The notes under the pieces: generated by a model
Database searches by the model: none
Told to the model about the DNA's origin: nothing
Seen by the model: the letters and a program-made list of their open reading frames with translations, nothing else
Assembly (NCBI RefSeq): GCF_902150045.1
Contig: NZ_CABFVU010000002.1
Span: forward strand, 670,001 to 734,000
Reading direction: 5' to 3'
Source: Chitinophaga polysaccharea
GTDB lineage: Bacteria > Bacteroidota > Bacteroidia > Chitinophagales > Chitinophagaceae
DNA: 64,000 nt
In this document: positions 9,829-17,616 of the stretch, in pieces
Position numbering within the stretch: the first letter of the stretch is position 1
Layout: each line of letters starts with the position of its first letter
Program-made: the position numbers and the translations under genes

Positions 9829-9850
9829 GAAGAAAGATGTTGAGAGACAG

Positions 9851-9880
9851 AAAACAGCGGATGATTGTCCGCTGTTTTTT
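9851..9880. terminator. bidirectional intrinsic terminator between lysC and the RES toxin gene
   Basis: An 11-base-pair perfect stem (AAAACAGCGGA, 9851-9861, with TCCGCTGTTTT, 9868-9878) followed by a T run on the plus strand and an A-rich/T-rich mirror on the minus strand. It serves the two converging genes. Confidence 0.88.
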
Positions 9881-10338
9881 TATTTCTTCAAACGCTGATC
9901 AAATACGAAGGGCTGGGTATTCACGATGGTAATATTTTCAGCATCGGGATGCAGCGGGTTGATCAGGTAATTATATTCATCGGCAATAACTACAGAAGGG
10001 ATGCGGAGCACCGCATATTTAGCAGTATCTATCCATTCATCCCCGATACATTGCAGTTCCGGCGAGGGCGCCAGCGATTGCCAGCCGGAGGGCAGATCGT
10101 ATTTGGTGAGCACTTTAATGGCAATATTATCCGGGATCTGCAGGGTAGCGATGCAGAAGTCCTGTACAATATTTTTCAAAGGAATATGTACCAGCACTTC
10201 CAGCGCAGATAAGGCCCTGCTGCCGGCCGTATACACAATAGCATGCCCCGGGCTGTTCCAGCGGCCTCCATACAGGCGCGCACCTGTTCCACTCAGATCA
10301 TTGATGTAAGCGCACTTACTGATCCTGTATACTTCCAT
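9880..10338 (-). CDS. RES-domain toxin (NAD-degrading family) of a Xre-RES toxin-antitoxin pair
   Basis: The protein has 152 residues, typical for RES toxins. The conserved elements are visible: Arg in GARLYGGRWNSPG (about 18-31), Tyr in AIVYTAGS (36), Glu in SALEVLVH (47) and the Ser in RIPSVVIADEYNYLINP. Characterised RES toxins break down or phosphorolyse NAD+ and stop growth. The gene lies 18 bases downstream of the antitoxin gene in the same operon, in the usual antitoxin-first order. The stop lies on the shared terminator with lysC. Activity is inferred from the family. Confidence 0.9.
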   Translation of the reverse strand: MEVYRISKCAYINDLSGTGARLYGGRWNSPGHAIVYTAGSRALSALEVLVHIPLKNIVQDFCIATLQIPDNIAIKVLTKYDLPSGWQSLAPSPELQCIGDEWIDTAKYAVLRIPSVVIADEYNYLINPLHPDAENITIVNTQPFVFDQRLKK

Positions 10339-10356
10339 GTTGATGGTTTCGTAGAT

Positions 10357-10812
10357 TTATGCAAAGATGCCATGTTCAATGCGCCCCAACTCATCCTGGA
10401 TAAGCTGGAACCCAAAAGTGGTATCTAAAAGCGAAATAGGGGTTTGATAGTTGAAGGCAGGTAACGGAGTTCGCATCCATTCCTTGAAGTTTTCCAGCTG
10501 ACCGAATACTTCAGTGCCGCGCTGGTAAAGTTGGGAGAGTAAAATAGCACGCTCAGACGTGTCGGCAGACAATTTCTCGTCGTCTGCATAGCGTTGCAGC
10601 GTTCTTTCTGAAACATGGACCACCTGTGCCAGTTCTGATAAAGAAAAAGACAGCTGCCTGCTCAGGTTCAATAAAGCTCTTTTAATAATTCCACTGCGGG
10701 AAAGTTGTATAAAATCAAAATAGCCACTACCGGCAATATATGCACTTCCTCCTGGCTGTTCTACTATTAACAACGCATTTTCCTGCACGCGGTATCCTTT
10801 TACGTGTTTCAT
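10357..10812 (-). CDS. Xre/MbcA/ParS-type antitoxin of the RES pair
   Basis: The protein has 151 residues. A helix-turn-helix is visible in FSLSELAQVVHVSERTLQRYA (about 55-75), and the C-terminal block NFKEWMRTPLPAFNYQTPIS...LDTTFGFQLIQDELGRIEHGIFA is the MbcA/ParS/Xre toxin-binding domain that sits over the RES active site. Upstream lie two palindromic copies that flank a -7 element (10818-10852), which fits autorepression by the antitoxin or the complex. The gene starts 42 bases after the end of the DnaE-type polymerase gene, on the same strand, so read-through from the SOS-like operon is possible. Confidence 0.88.
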   Translation of the reverse strand: MKHVKGYRVQENALLIVEQPGGSAYIAGSGYFDFIQLSRSGIIKRALLNLSRQLSFSLSELAQVVHVSERTLQRYADDEKLSADTSERAILLSQLYQRGTEVFGQLENFKEWMRTPLPAFNYQTPISLLDTTFGFQLIQDELGRIEHGIFA

Positions 10813-10817
10813 ATACC

Positions 10818-10852
10818 CGACATTTGTCGCAAAAATACAACAAATTGTCGGG
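10818..10852 (-). promoter_or_regulatory. promoter and twin operator of the Xre-RES pair
   Basis: CGACA-TT-TGTCG at 10818-10829 is a perfect dyad. A second, imperfect copy (CAACAAATTGTCG) lies at 10838-10850, and the outer CCCGACA/TGTCGGG arms also form one large inverted repeat. Between them, read on the minus strand, is TATTTTTG (10830-10837), a perfect TAnnTTTG -7 element. Bound antitoxin would therefore sit on both sides of the promoter core. Confidence 0.65.
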
Positions 10853-10853
10853 A

Positions 10854-13811
10854 TTAGAGCTTTTTATCTTCAAAATACCCAATCTTCCACATTTTATTGA
10901 TTTCCAGCTGTATTACGCCATATTCTTCTGCCACTATGCCCTGGAGCACATAGAAACCGCCTTTTTGAAAGGGGTATCTGCGAAAGCTTTCGGGAAAATG
11001 AATGGTATCCATAAATGCGCCGTCCCGGTCCAGGAATGTGCCAAAGCACATGGGCTCGCCTTTATTGCTGCGCAGGGTTTTGGTGGTAACCAGGTAACCC
11101 AGTGTTGTAACCGGCTGGCCGATATGTTGCCTGAACTCACGGGAAGGCATATACGCACTTTGATCGTGTTGTAATACCTTGAACGGAGATTGCAGCGGGA
11201 AGCCCAGCAGGTCTATTTCATCAAAGGCATCTTCATGTGCGTGGTACGCCAGCGTGGGTAATTCGCAATTAACAGCAGTGGTATTACCGAACAGGGAAAC
11301 GCTGTGTGGGTTGGCTTCTTTCTTACTTACAAGCAAACTGCTTTTCCACAGCAATTCCTTTTTGGTATGGCCGGTAAAATTGAAACAACCGATACGGATC
11401 AGTATTTCCAGTTGTTCCGGCCCTGTGGGGATGCGGCTGGTAAAATCCTCCAGGTGTAAAAACGGGCCGTATTGTTCACGGTCTTTCAGGATCCTTTCCG
11501 CCAACTGTTGTTCCAGGCCTTCTATATGGATCAGGCCTGTGTACACATCGCGGCCACTGATATTGGTGGCATAGTCGCTGTGATTAATACAGGGAGGATG
11601 TAATGTTACGCCTGTTTTCTGCAGTTCCCGGAAATAGAGCTCGCGGTTATAGAAGCCGCCGAAGTTATTGATAACAGCTACCATAAATTCTGCGGGGAAA
11701 TATGTTTTCAGGTAGAGGCTCTGGTAGCTTTCCACCGCGAAGCTGGCGGAATGCGCTTTGGAAAAGGAGAAATTGGCGAAGCTGGCGATCTGCCTCCATA
11801 CTTCTGCTGATACATCCGGTGGCCGGTTGAGCCGTTCGCAGTTGCGGAAGAAACGTTCCTGGATCATCCTGAAGTCGTTCGATCCCCGGTATTTCCCTGC
11901 CATGGCCCGTCGCAGGCTGTCGGCATCTGCAAGTTCCATATCGGCGTACCGGTGCGCCACCTTAATAACATCTTCCTGGTACACCATGATACCAAAAGTT
12001 TCTTTCAGCAGTTCCTCAATAACAGGGTGCAGGTATACCACCTGGGATGGATTGCGGTAGCGGTGGATATATTGCTTCATCATCCCTGATTGCGCCACAC
12101 CGGGGCGGATAATGGAACTGGCGGCCACCAGGGTGAGATAATCATCGCAGCCCAGTTTCAGCAGCAGTTGCCGCATAGCGGGTGATTCGATATAGAAGCA
12201 ACCAATAGTGTTCACCTCTGCCAGGTTCTTCCGTACGAGAGGGTCTGCCTGGAATGCTTTTACATTGTGAATGTCGATGTCTGTGCCGCGATTTTTCTTA
12301 ATGATATCAATTGCATCGCGGATATGACCGAGGCCACGCTGACTGAGGATATCAAACTTAAACAGGCCTGCTCTTTCCGCCTGCCACATATCCAGTTGTG
12401 CGGTGATAAAGCCTTTGGGCGGCAGGTACGTAGTGCAATACCGGTGAATGGGCTCATTGCTGATCAGGATACCGCCGGCATGAATGCTGAGATGGTTGGG
12501 AAATGCTTTTTCTGTATCCATCAGTTTACTGAAGCGGGCTATTTTCTGATGGATGCTATCGTCTTCCAGCTTAATGTGGAAGCCATTTTCCAGGATCCTG
12601 TCGATTTCCTTTTTAGGAAGCCCGTATACTTTTCCCAGTTCACGGATAACGGCATTGGTTTGAAAAGTGGTGACGGTGCCCAGCAGGGCGGTATGTTGCG
12701 CGCCGTATTTATTGAAAACGTACCGGATAATTTCATCGCGGTCGCGCCATGAAAAATCGATATCAAAATCAGGGGGCGAGCTGCGGTAGGGATTCAAAAA
12801 TCTTTCAAAATAAAGATCAAGCTCCATAGGATCTACATCCGTAATTTTTATGCAGTAGGCGATAATGGAATTAGCGCCGCTTCCCCGGCCCACATAAAAG
12901 AAACCGCGTTCCTGTGCATAGCGTATGATATCCCAGGTGATGAGGAAGTAGGATTCAAAGTTCAGCTGCGCCACAATGGCCAGTTCTTTTTCGATCCGCG
13001 ACCGCGCTTCTTTATGATCATGGCCATAGCGGTATATCATGCCTTCCAGGGCCAGTTCCCGGAGTTTTGCACGGTCTTCTTCCACGCTGCCCAGGAAACA
13101 TTTTTTATTCCGGGAGATGGAATGATGAAGGGCTGTTTCTATGCAGCAATCTTCCATCACTTCCACGGTACGCTGTACGATATGCGGGTAATCGGCGAAG
13201 TGTTCCACGAGTGCAGCCGGCGTAATGAATTGTTCCTGCGGATGGCCGGTAGCAGCCGGTTCCAGCTGTGTGATCAGGATATTCATATCGATGGCGCGCA
13301 GCAGCTGGTGCAGTTCATAATGGGTGTTGTCCTGGAAGGTAACGGGTTGGAGGATCACCAGTTTATTACGCAGTGCGGCAGTATCTGTTCTGAATAATTT
13401 ATTGCGTTGCCAGGGTTTAATGCCTATCAGCTCATGAGGCGCCAGGTCTTCAGGAGAGCGGCTTCCAAGCTCATATACTACCCAGGTGTCCGGAATAACG
13501 GGGGCCTGGTCGGGGAAGGGTGTTTCCTGTTGCAGGTGAGTGGATAAAAAAACGTTGATATGATACCAGCCTTCCTGGTTCCTTGCCAGCAGGAGATATT
13601 TGAAATCATTTCCATTCCTGCATTCCAGTCCGAGTATAGGTTTAATATCGTGTTTGCGGCAGAGGCTTACAAATTCCCATGCATCGGAGGTGATGTTGAT
13701 ATTGGTGAGCGCAAGTGTGCCGATTCCCAGTTCATGTGCTTTGCGGACCAGCATTTCCGCGGGCATAGTGCCATATCGCAGGCTGAAAAATGTTTTGCAG
13801 TTAAGGAACAT
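10854..13811 (-). CDS. DNA polymerase III alpha-type (DnaE2/ImuC-like) error-prone polymerase
   Basis: The protein has 985 residues, clearly shorter than a replicative DnaE. The N-terminal PHP domain (1-110) begins NCKTFFSLRYGT where metal-binding PHP domains have an H-x-H-type motif, so it looks catalytically dead. The polymerase core has YVGRGSGANSIIAYC and PDFDIDFSWRDRDEI (catalytic aspartates), then SIHAGGILIS, FDILSQRGL and the helix-hairpin-helix region. The C-terminus has an OB fold (TTLGYLVTTKTLRSNKGEPM). It starts 6 bases after the Y-family polymerase stop, so the two form one operon. Such pairs carry out damage-induced mutagenic bypass. The LexA-like operators upstream of the first gene fit this. 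Confidence 0.88.
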   Translation of the reverse strand: MFLNCKTFFSLRYGTMPAEMLVRKAHELGIGTLALTNINITSDAWEFVSLCRKHDIKPILGLECRNGNDFKYLLLARNQEGWYHINVFLSTHLQQETPFPDQAPVIPDTWVVYELGSRSPEDLAPHELIGIKPWQRNKLFRTDTAALRNKLVILQPVTFQDNTHYELHQLLRAIDMNILITQLEPAATGHPQEQFITPAALVEHFADYPHIVQRTVEVMEDCCIETALHHSISRNKKCFLGSVEEDRAKLRELALEGMIYRYGHDHKEARSRIEKELAIVAQLNFESYFLITWDIIRYAQERGFFYVGRGSGANSIIAYCIKITDVDPMELDLYFERFLNPYRSSPPDFDIDFSWRDRDEIIRYVFNKYGAQHTALLGTVTTFQTNAVIRELGKVYGLPKKEIDRILENGFHIKLEDDSIHQKIARFSKLMDTEKAFPNHLSIHAGGILISNEPIHRYCTTYLPPKGFITAQLDMWQAERAGLFKFDILSQRGLGHIRDAIDIIKKNRGTDIDIHNVKAFQADPLVRKNLAEVNTIGCFYIESPAMRQLLLKLGCDDYLTLVAASSIIRPGVAQSGMMKQYIHRYRNPSQVVYLHPVIEELLKETFGIMVYQEDVIKVAHRYADMELADADSLRRAMAGKYRGSNDFRMIQERFFRNCERLNRPPDVSAEVWRQIASFANFSFSKAHSASFAVESYQSLYLKTYFPAEFMVAVINNFGGFYNRELYFRELQKTGVTLHPPCINHSDYATNISGRDVYTGLIHIEGLEQQLAERILKDREQYGPFLHLEDFTSRIPTGPEQLEILIRIGCFNFTGHTKKELLWKSSLLVSKKEANPHSVSLFGNTTAVNCELPTLAYHAHEDAFDEIDLLGFPLQSPFKVLQHDQSAYMPSREFRQHIGQPVTTLGYLVTTKTLRSNKGEPMCFGTFLDRDGAFMDTIHFPESFRRYPFQKGGFYVLQGIVAEEYGVIQLEINKMWKIGYFEDKKL

Positions 13812-13817
13812 GAATGA

Positions 13818-15029
13818 TTATTTAAAGTACGGCATGATATCTTTTTTGGGCCGGAGCTGTCCTTTTTTTTCCGGCGGTATTACGTTGGTGCCTTTCATCA
13901 GATATTCCCATCCGAAGCGGTTCTTGATCTGGTCTATAGCCTGGTAAAGTGCGATCATTTCCTGTTTATCGTCGAACAGGCTGATCTGGTAATTACCCTG
14001 AACGAGATGGCTGAAACGCACGCCGATAAGGCGTACCAGCAGGCGTCGGTCGTACAGTTTTTTGAAGAGGTCTTTTACTTTTTCCAGCAGTACATGATCG
14101 GCGCAGGAGTAGGGGATGGACATTTGTTTGGTAACGGTTTCAAAGTCTGAGTACCGGATTTTGAGGGTGATACAACCGGTAAGTTTATTCTGCTGTCGCA
14201 GTTCAAACGCAATTTTTTCCGTCATGCGTACCAGTTCTGCGTGCAGGAATTGCATGTCGATAGTATCTGCGGGAAAGGTACTTTCCGTGGAGATGGATTT
14301 CTGTTCATAAAAAGGCACCACCGGCGATTCATCGATTCCATTGGCTTTTTTCCAGAGGGCTATTCCGTTTTTTCCCATCCATGCTTCCAGCAGGGAGATG
14401 GGCACTTCACTCAGTGTTTTTACGGTTTCTACGCCGCGGCGCCTCAGCAGGGCGCCGGTTTCACGGCCTACCATCGGGATCTTTTCCACCGCCAGCGGCG
14501 CCAGGAAATTTTTTTCTTCTCCAAACAGGATTTCAAGCTGACCATTAGGTTTGGCTTCATCGGTGGCTACTTTGGAAACGAGTTTGTTGGAGGCCAGTCC
14601 GAATGAAATGGGCAGTCCTGATTCTTTTATGATCGTTTTCCGCAGTTCGGAGGTCCACTTCATCGAGCCAAAGAACTTGTCCATGCCGGAGAGATCCAGG
14701 TAGAATTCATCAATGGAAGACTTCTCATAGAGGGGGGCTTTCCCGGCGATGAGCTCTGTGATCTCCCTGGATTTAGCGCTGTACAGCTCCATGTCGCCGC
14801 TGCGCACAATGGCATGTGGACAAAGGCGCAGGGCGGTTTTCATGGGCATAGCTGAATGGATGCCGTACCGTCTTGCTTCATAGCTGCAGGCAGCTACCAC
14901 CGCGCGATCACTACTGCCGCCTACCAACAAGGGCTTACCGCTGAGGCGACTATCCCGCAGGCATTCTACTGATACAAAGAAGCAGTCCAGGTCGAAATGC
15001 GCTATTGTTCGCTGTTGTAAAGTGATCAT
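13818..15029 (-). CDS. dinB: Y-family DNA polymerase (DNA polymerase IV/DinB-like)
   Basis: The protein has 403 residues. Catalytic motifs are HFDLDCFFVSVE (metal Asp near 13, steric-gate aromatic after it), VAACSYEARRYGI, and SSIDEFYLDLSG (second metal pair near 105). PMVGRETGALLRRRGVETV is the helix-hairpin-helix, and a little-finger domain follows. NYQISLFDDKQ near the C-terminus is a good sliding-clamp binding motif (QxxLF). It bypasses lesions with low fidelity. It is the first gene of the operon with the DnaE-type polymerase, and its promoter region carries two operators at 15170-15206. No imuA-like gene is seen next to it. Confidence 0.9.
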   Translation of the reverse strand: MITLQQRTIAHFDLDCFFVSVECLRDSRLSGKPLLVGGSSDRAVVAACSYEARRYGIHSAMPMKTALRLCPHAIVRSGDMELYSAKSREITELIAGKAPLYEKSSIDEFYLDLSGMDKFFGSMKWTSELRKTIIKESGLPISFGLASNKLVSKVATDEAKPNGQLEILFGEEKNFLAPLAVEKIPMVGRETGALLRRRGVETVKTLSEVPISLLEAWMGKNGIALWKKANGIDESPVVPFYEQKSISTESTFPADTIDMQFLHAELVRMTEKIAFELRQQNKLTGCITLKIRYSDFETVTKQMSIPYSCADHVLLEKVKDLFKKLYDRRLLVRLIGVRFSHLVQGNYQISLFDDKQEMIALYQAIDQIKNRFGWEYLMKGTNVIPPEKKGQLRPKKDIMPYFK

Positions 15030-15337
15030 AATGGCAACGGTTTATGGATAAACAAAGGACGGAACAGGCAGGGGCTGTTAAAAGTGATTACGGATGGCGG
15101 ACCGGGCAGAGGGAGGGTAGTATAGCAGCAGGCCTGCCAGCCGGAATCCCTTTTAAAGTGACCACTAAGTTACTAATTTATTTAGTAATGCTAATAAAAT
15201 TAGTAAAAAATATTGAAATTCCGGTCGCCCCAATTTTCGTAACTTTAATACAACATATCTGGCAATCAATATGTAATAGATAGGAGAATGGAAATGAAGG
15301 AAAAAGGAGTTATGTGAACATTTAAACTGATCTCCAC
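15030..15337. other. divergent intergenic region of the polymerase operon and the SdpI-like gene
   Basis: Apart from the two operators at 15170-15206, I see no gene. A 79-codon frame on the plus strand (15044-15283) crosses the operators and has no recognisable protein character. TAACTTTA at about 15239-15246 is a weak -7 candidate for the plus-strand gene. Confidence 0.5.
15170..15206. promoter_or_regulatory. two tandem LexA-like operators upstream of the polymerase operon
   Basis: Site 1 (15170-15188) is TTACTAA-N5-TTAGTAA, a perfect 7-5-7 dyad. Site 2 (15188-15206) is ATGCTAA-N5-TTAGTAA. Centres are 18 bases apart. On the minus strand TAATTTTA (15195-15202) lies inside site 2 in the same register as the -7 element of the regulator gene inside its own operator. 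The sites lie 141-177 bases before the polymerase start and 132 bases before the divergent SdpI-like gene, so either or both could be controlled. Confidence 0.75.
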
Positions 15338-16009
15338 ATGAAAAAACCGGATTTTACCAGGGAGTTACTTATCCTCGCTTTACTGCTGGTGCCGATGGTT
15401 TACCTGGCTGTTATCTACAAAGACTTACCAGCTGTATTATCCAATAGTGTGAATGCGGCGGGCTCTCCCGAGATGGGGACGAAGAATGATTTTCTGCTGC
15501 TGATGATCTTTCTCTTTTTTACCAACGGGTTGATCTATTTCCTGTTCCGTTATATTCCGCGGGCCGATGAAACCCAGTTAAGGCCTTCTGCTATTGAGAT
15601 GGAGCATAAAGAGTATTACAGGATACGGTTCCTGATCCATGCTTACCAGGCAGTATTTACCTGTATCATTATTTTCCTGGTGAACCAGGGCAAGCCATTT
15701 ATCATGGAGCGCTGGGCTTTTATAGGCGTAGGGTTGCTGATTGTGGGTATAGGGGCGTACCTGCGCAAACTGAAACCTAACAATTATGTAGGGGTAAGAA
15801 CGCCGTGGACATTACAAAGCCCGGAAATATGGACAGCAACGCACCAGATGGCGAGCACCCTGTGGATCAGTATTGGCGCTGTGATCATTGTTGGAGGATT
15901 TTTCCTGTCGCTTATTACGGGGGTATTTATTATTTTCTTTGCGGCACTTGTGCTGGCGGCATTACCCTACATCTATTCTTTCAGGTTATATAATAAAGAC
16001 AAAGGTTAA
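15338..16009 (+). CDS. SdpI-family integral membrane protein with DUF1648 N-terminus
   Basis: The protein has 223 residues with about six hydrophobic segments (ELLILALLLVPMVYLAVIY; LLLMIFLFFTNGLIYFLF; IRFLIHAYQAVFTCIIIFL; WAFIGVGLLIVGIGAYL; LWISIGAVIIVGGFFLSL; FAALVLAALPYIY). The motif GAYLRKLKPNNYVGVRTPWTL followed by WTATHQMA is the SdpI signature, and the first 70 residues match the DUF1648 style (LPAVLSNSVNAAGSPE). SdpI proteins give immunity to the Sdp toxin in Bacillus and sense it; in Bacteroidota the role is unknown. It is divergent from the polymerase operon and ends at a strong terminator. Confidence 0.82.
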   Translation: MKKPDFTRELLILALLLVPMVYLAVIYKDLPAVLSNSVNAAGSPEMGTKNDFLLLMIFLFFTNGLIYFLFRYIPRADETQLRPSAIEMEHKEYYRIRFLIHAYQAVFTCIIIFLVNQGKPFIMERWAFIGVGLLIVGIGAYLRKLKPNNYVGVRTPWTLQSPEIWTATHQMASTLWISIGAVIIVGGFFLSLITGVFIIFFAALVLAALPYIYSFRLYNKDKG

Positions 16010-16040
16010 TTCAGTGGTCAATCAATACATCGGAAAAAGA

Positions 16041-16065
16041 ATGGCGTCCCTGACCAGGACGCCAT
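16041..16065 (+). terminator. intrinsic terminator after the SdpI-like gene
   Basis: A perfect 9-base-pair stem ATGGCGTCC/GGACGCCAT with a 7-base loop, followed by TTAATTTT. Confidence 0.85.
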
Positions 16066-16169
16066 TTAATTTTATAAAGCGGTATATACTTTTTAATTTT
16101 TCGGGGAGGCAGCAGGCTCTAATGGGAAACACCGCCTCTTTATAAGGGGGGATCCGGCCGCTATAGGGT

Positions 16170-16619
16170 TTAGAACCAGCCTTTGCCCAGCGCTGCCCGG
16201 AATGGCCATGGAATGAGCGCCAGTATAAGAATAAGGGCAAGGCCAAAAAAGATCAGGCCCAGCTTATGTTTCTGTGCGTCTGAAACGGCTTTCTTGATTT
16301 TTGATTTACCGATATGTACCAGCGCGATGGCGATGATGGCCATTGTTTCATGTTCCACTGTGAAGAAGCGTAAAACGGGATCCTTCATAGCTCCTCCCAT
16401 ATCGGCTATGCCTGCTTTGGAAAGAGGGCTCAGGAAAAAAAGGATCAATCCTACTACCAGCTGAAGATCGCAGAAGATCATGAAGAAAAGCCCGGCCTTT
16501 TTATCTGCTGCAGCATATGGTGCGTTACCTGTTACGCCTTTCAGGGAGCGGATTACCGCCCAGAGCCCAGCCAGCAATATAGCCCATCTTAGGAACGAGT
16601 GTACATAGTTTATTAACAT
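16170..16619 (-). CDS. small four-helix integral membrane protein of unknown function
   Basis: The protein has 149 residues from ATG 16619; a start eight codons earlier (16643) is also open but lies at the -7 element, so the later start is preferred. Four hydrophobic helices are visible (INYVHSFLRWAILLAGLWAVI; GLFFMIFCDLQLVVGLILFFL; MAIIAIALVHIG; LGLIFFGLALILILALIPW). Histidines recur at helix edges (YVHSFLRW, TVEHETMA, LVHIGKSK), a pattern that leads such proteins to be labelled cytochrome-b-like, but heme binding cannot be shown here. It is divergent from the LexA-like gene; the start codons are about 110 bases apart. Confidence 0.65.
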   Translation of the reverse strand: MLINYVHSFLRWAILLAGLWAVIRSLKGVTGNAPYAAADKKAGLFFMIFCDLQLVVGLILFFLSPLSKAGIADMGGAMKDPVLRFFTVEHETMAIIAIALVHIGKSKIKKAVSDAQKHKLGLIFFGLALILILALIPWPFRAALGKGWF

Positions 16620-16640
16620 ATCGAGTTGGATTTTACCGGG

Positions 16641-16648
16641 CAAAAATA
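16641..16648 (-). promoter_or_regulatory. -7 element of the four-helix membrane protein gene
   Basis: On the minus strand the bases read TATTTTTG, a perfect TAnnTTTG, 21 bases before the preferred ATG at 16619. No clear TTTG lies upstream at the right distance. Confidence 0.45.
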
Positions 16649-16668
16649 AGCCACGCCGCCCGAATATA

Positions 16669-16728
16669 TTTGGTAAATGATAAAAATATTTGCTAATTTT
16701 GTTAGCAAGGTACTAAATTATTTAGGTT
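16669..16728 (+). promoter_or_regulatory. promoter and two operators of the LexA-like regulator (autoregulation)
   Basis: TTTG (16669-16672), 21 bases, TAATTTTG (16694-16701) is a full Bacteroidota promoter. The -7 element lies inside operator 3, TTGCTAA-N5-TTAGCAA (16690-16708, a perfect 7-5-7 dyad). Operator 4, GTACTAA-N5-TTAGGTT (16710-16728), ends at the base before the ATG. Centres are 20 bases apart. These match the operators at the polymerase operon, so the regulator very likely represses both. Confidence 0.8.
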
Positions 16729-17481
16729 ATGTCCGTAGTATGTCAGAATTTGAAATACCTGCGTAAGCAAAAAGCCTGGACGCAGCAAGAGTTTGCCGAT
16801 AAGCTCGGTATCAAGCGTTCGTTGCTGGGTGCATATGAGGAAGAGCGTGCAGAGCCCCGTACGGAGATCCTGGAACAGGTGAGTGATATGTTCCGGGTGT
16901 CTATTGATGATCTGCTCCGCCGTGATCTTGGCTCCCAGAAAGATAATTTCCTGGAGAAGCGCCGCCAGCTTAAGCTGGGGAATTCCCGTCAGGCGATCCA
17001 TTTTGTGCCGGTAAAAGCGGCCGCCGGTTACCTGGCCGGTTATAATGACGACGAATTCATTGAAGAACTGAACACCTTTACCCTTCCTATGCTGGGGGCC
17101 GGTGATTACAGGGCTTTTGAAATAGCGGGAGATTCCATGTTGCCTGTTACTTCAGGATCGGTGATCGTTTGCCATAAGATAGAAGGATGGGATGAGATCA
17201 AGAACAATGAAACCTATGTGGTGATCACTTCCAGGGAGGGCATTGTTTTTAAGCGGATACTGAAGAATAACCGTTCTAAATCAAAGATCACGCTGGTATC
17301 TGATAACCCGCAGTTTGAGCCTTATGGCGTGGACATGGAGGAAGTACTGGAATTGTGGCAGTCTGATGCGGTGATCAGTAAAGCAGGGCAGCAAAGCCGG
17401 ATGAGTGTAAACCACCTGGCGGACATGGTGAGCCATCTGCAGGACCAGGTAAGCCTGCTGAAGAAGAAGCTGAAGGACTAG
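16729..17481 (+). CDS. LexA-like transcriptional repressor: Xre helix-turn-helix plus S24 autoprotease domain
   Basis: The protein has 250 residues. An Xre-type helix-turn-helix covers about 5-60 (WTQQEFADKLGIKRSLLGAYE). The S24 peptidase domain covers about 90-215: likely self-cleavage site Ala99-Gly100 (KAAAGY; Ala103-Gly104 is an alternative), catalytic Ser136 in AGDSMLP and Lys175 in GIVFKRI. A coiled-coil tail (VSHLQDQVSLLKKKLKD) ends the protein and may aid dimer formation. By family, activated RecA would trigger cleavage and release the operators. The gene carries two such operators in its own promoter, and the same motif stands before the polymerase operon 1.5 kb away, so it is the probable regulator of the mutagenesis cassette. 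Confidence 0.9.
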   Translation: MSVVCQNLKYLRKQKAWTQQEFADKLGIKRSLLGAYEEERAEPRTEILEQVSDMFRVSIDDLLRRDLGSQKDNFLEKRRQLKLGNSRQAIHFVPVKAAAGYLAGYNDDEFIEELNTFTLPMLGAGDYRAFEIAGDSMLPVTSGSVIVCHKIEGWDEIKNNETYVVITSREGIVFKRILKNNRSKSKITLVSDNPQFEPYGVDMEEVLELWQSDAVISKAGQQSRMSVNHLADMVSHLQDQVSLLKKKLKD

Positions 17482-17515
17482 GCGGGAATTGGCCGGCTAC
17501 CTTATTTTATATATA

Positions 17516-17553
17516 ACGGGTGGACCGGGGGCGTGTGCTTCCGGTCCACCCGT
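17516..17553 (+). terminator. strong intrinsic terminator after the LexA-like gene
   Basis: A perfect 13-base-pair stem (ACGGGTGGACCGG with its complement at 17541-17553) with a 12-base loop. The T tract after it is weak. Confidence 0.8.
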
Positions 17554-17616
17554 CATGCTATTTCGCAATTCTTTCTTAATTTCGGTTATCTGAGAACACG
17601 TTAAATCAACCACAGG

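Noticed and set aside
15044..15283. 79-codon frame on the plus strand before the SdpI-like gene
   Set aside because: It crosses the twin operators, shows no protein character and lacks a promoter.
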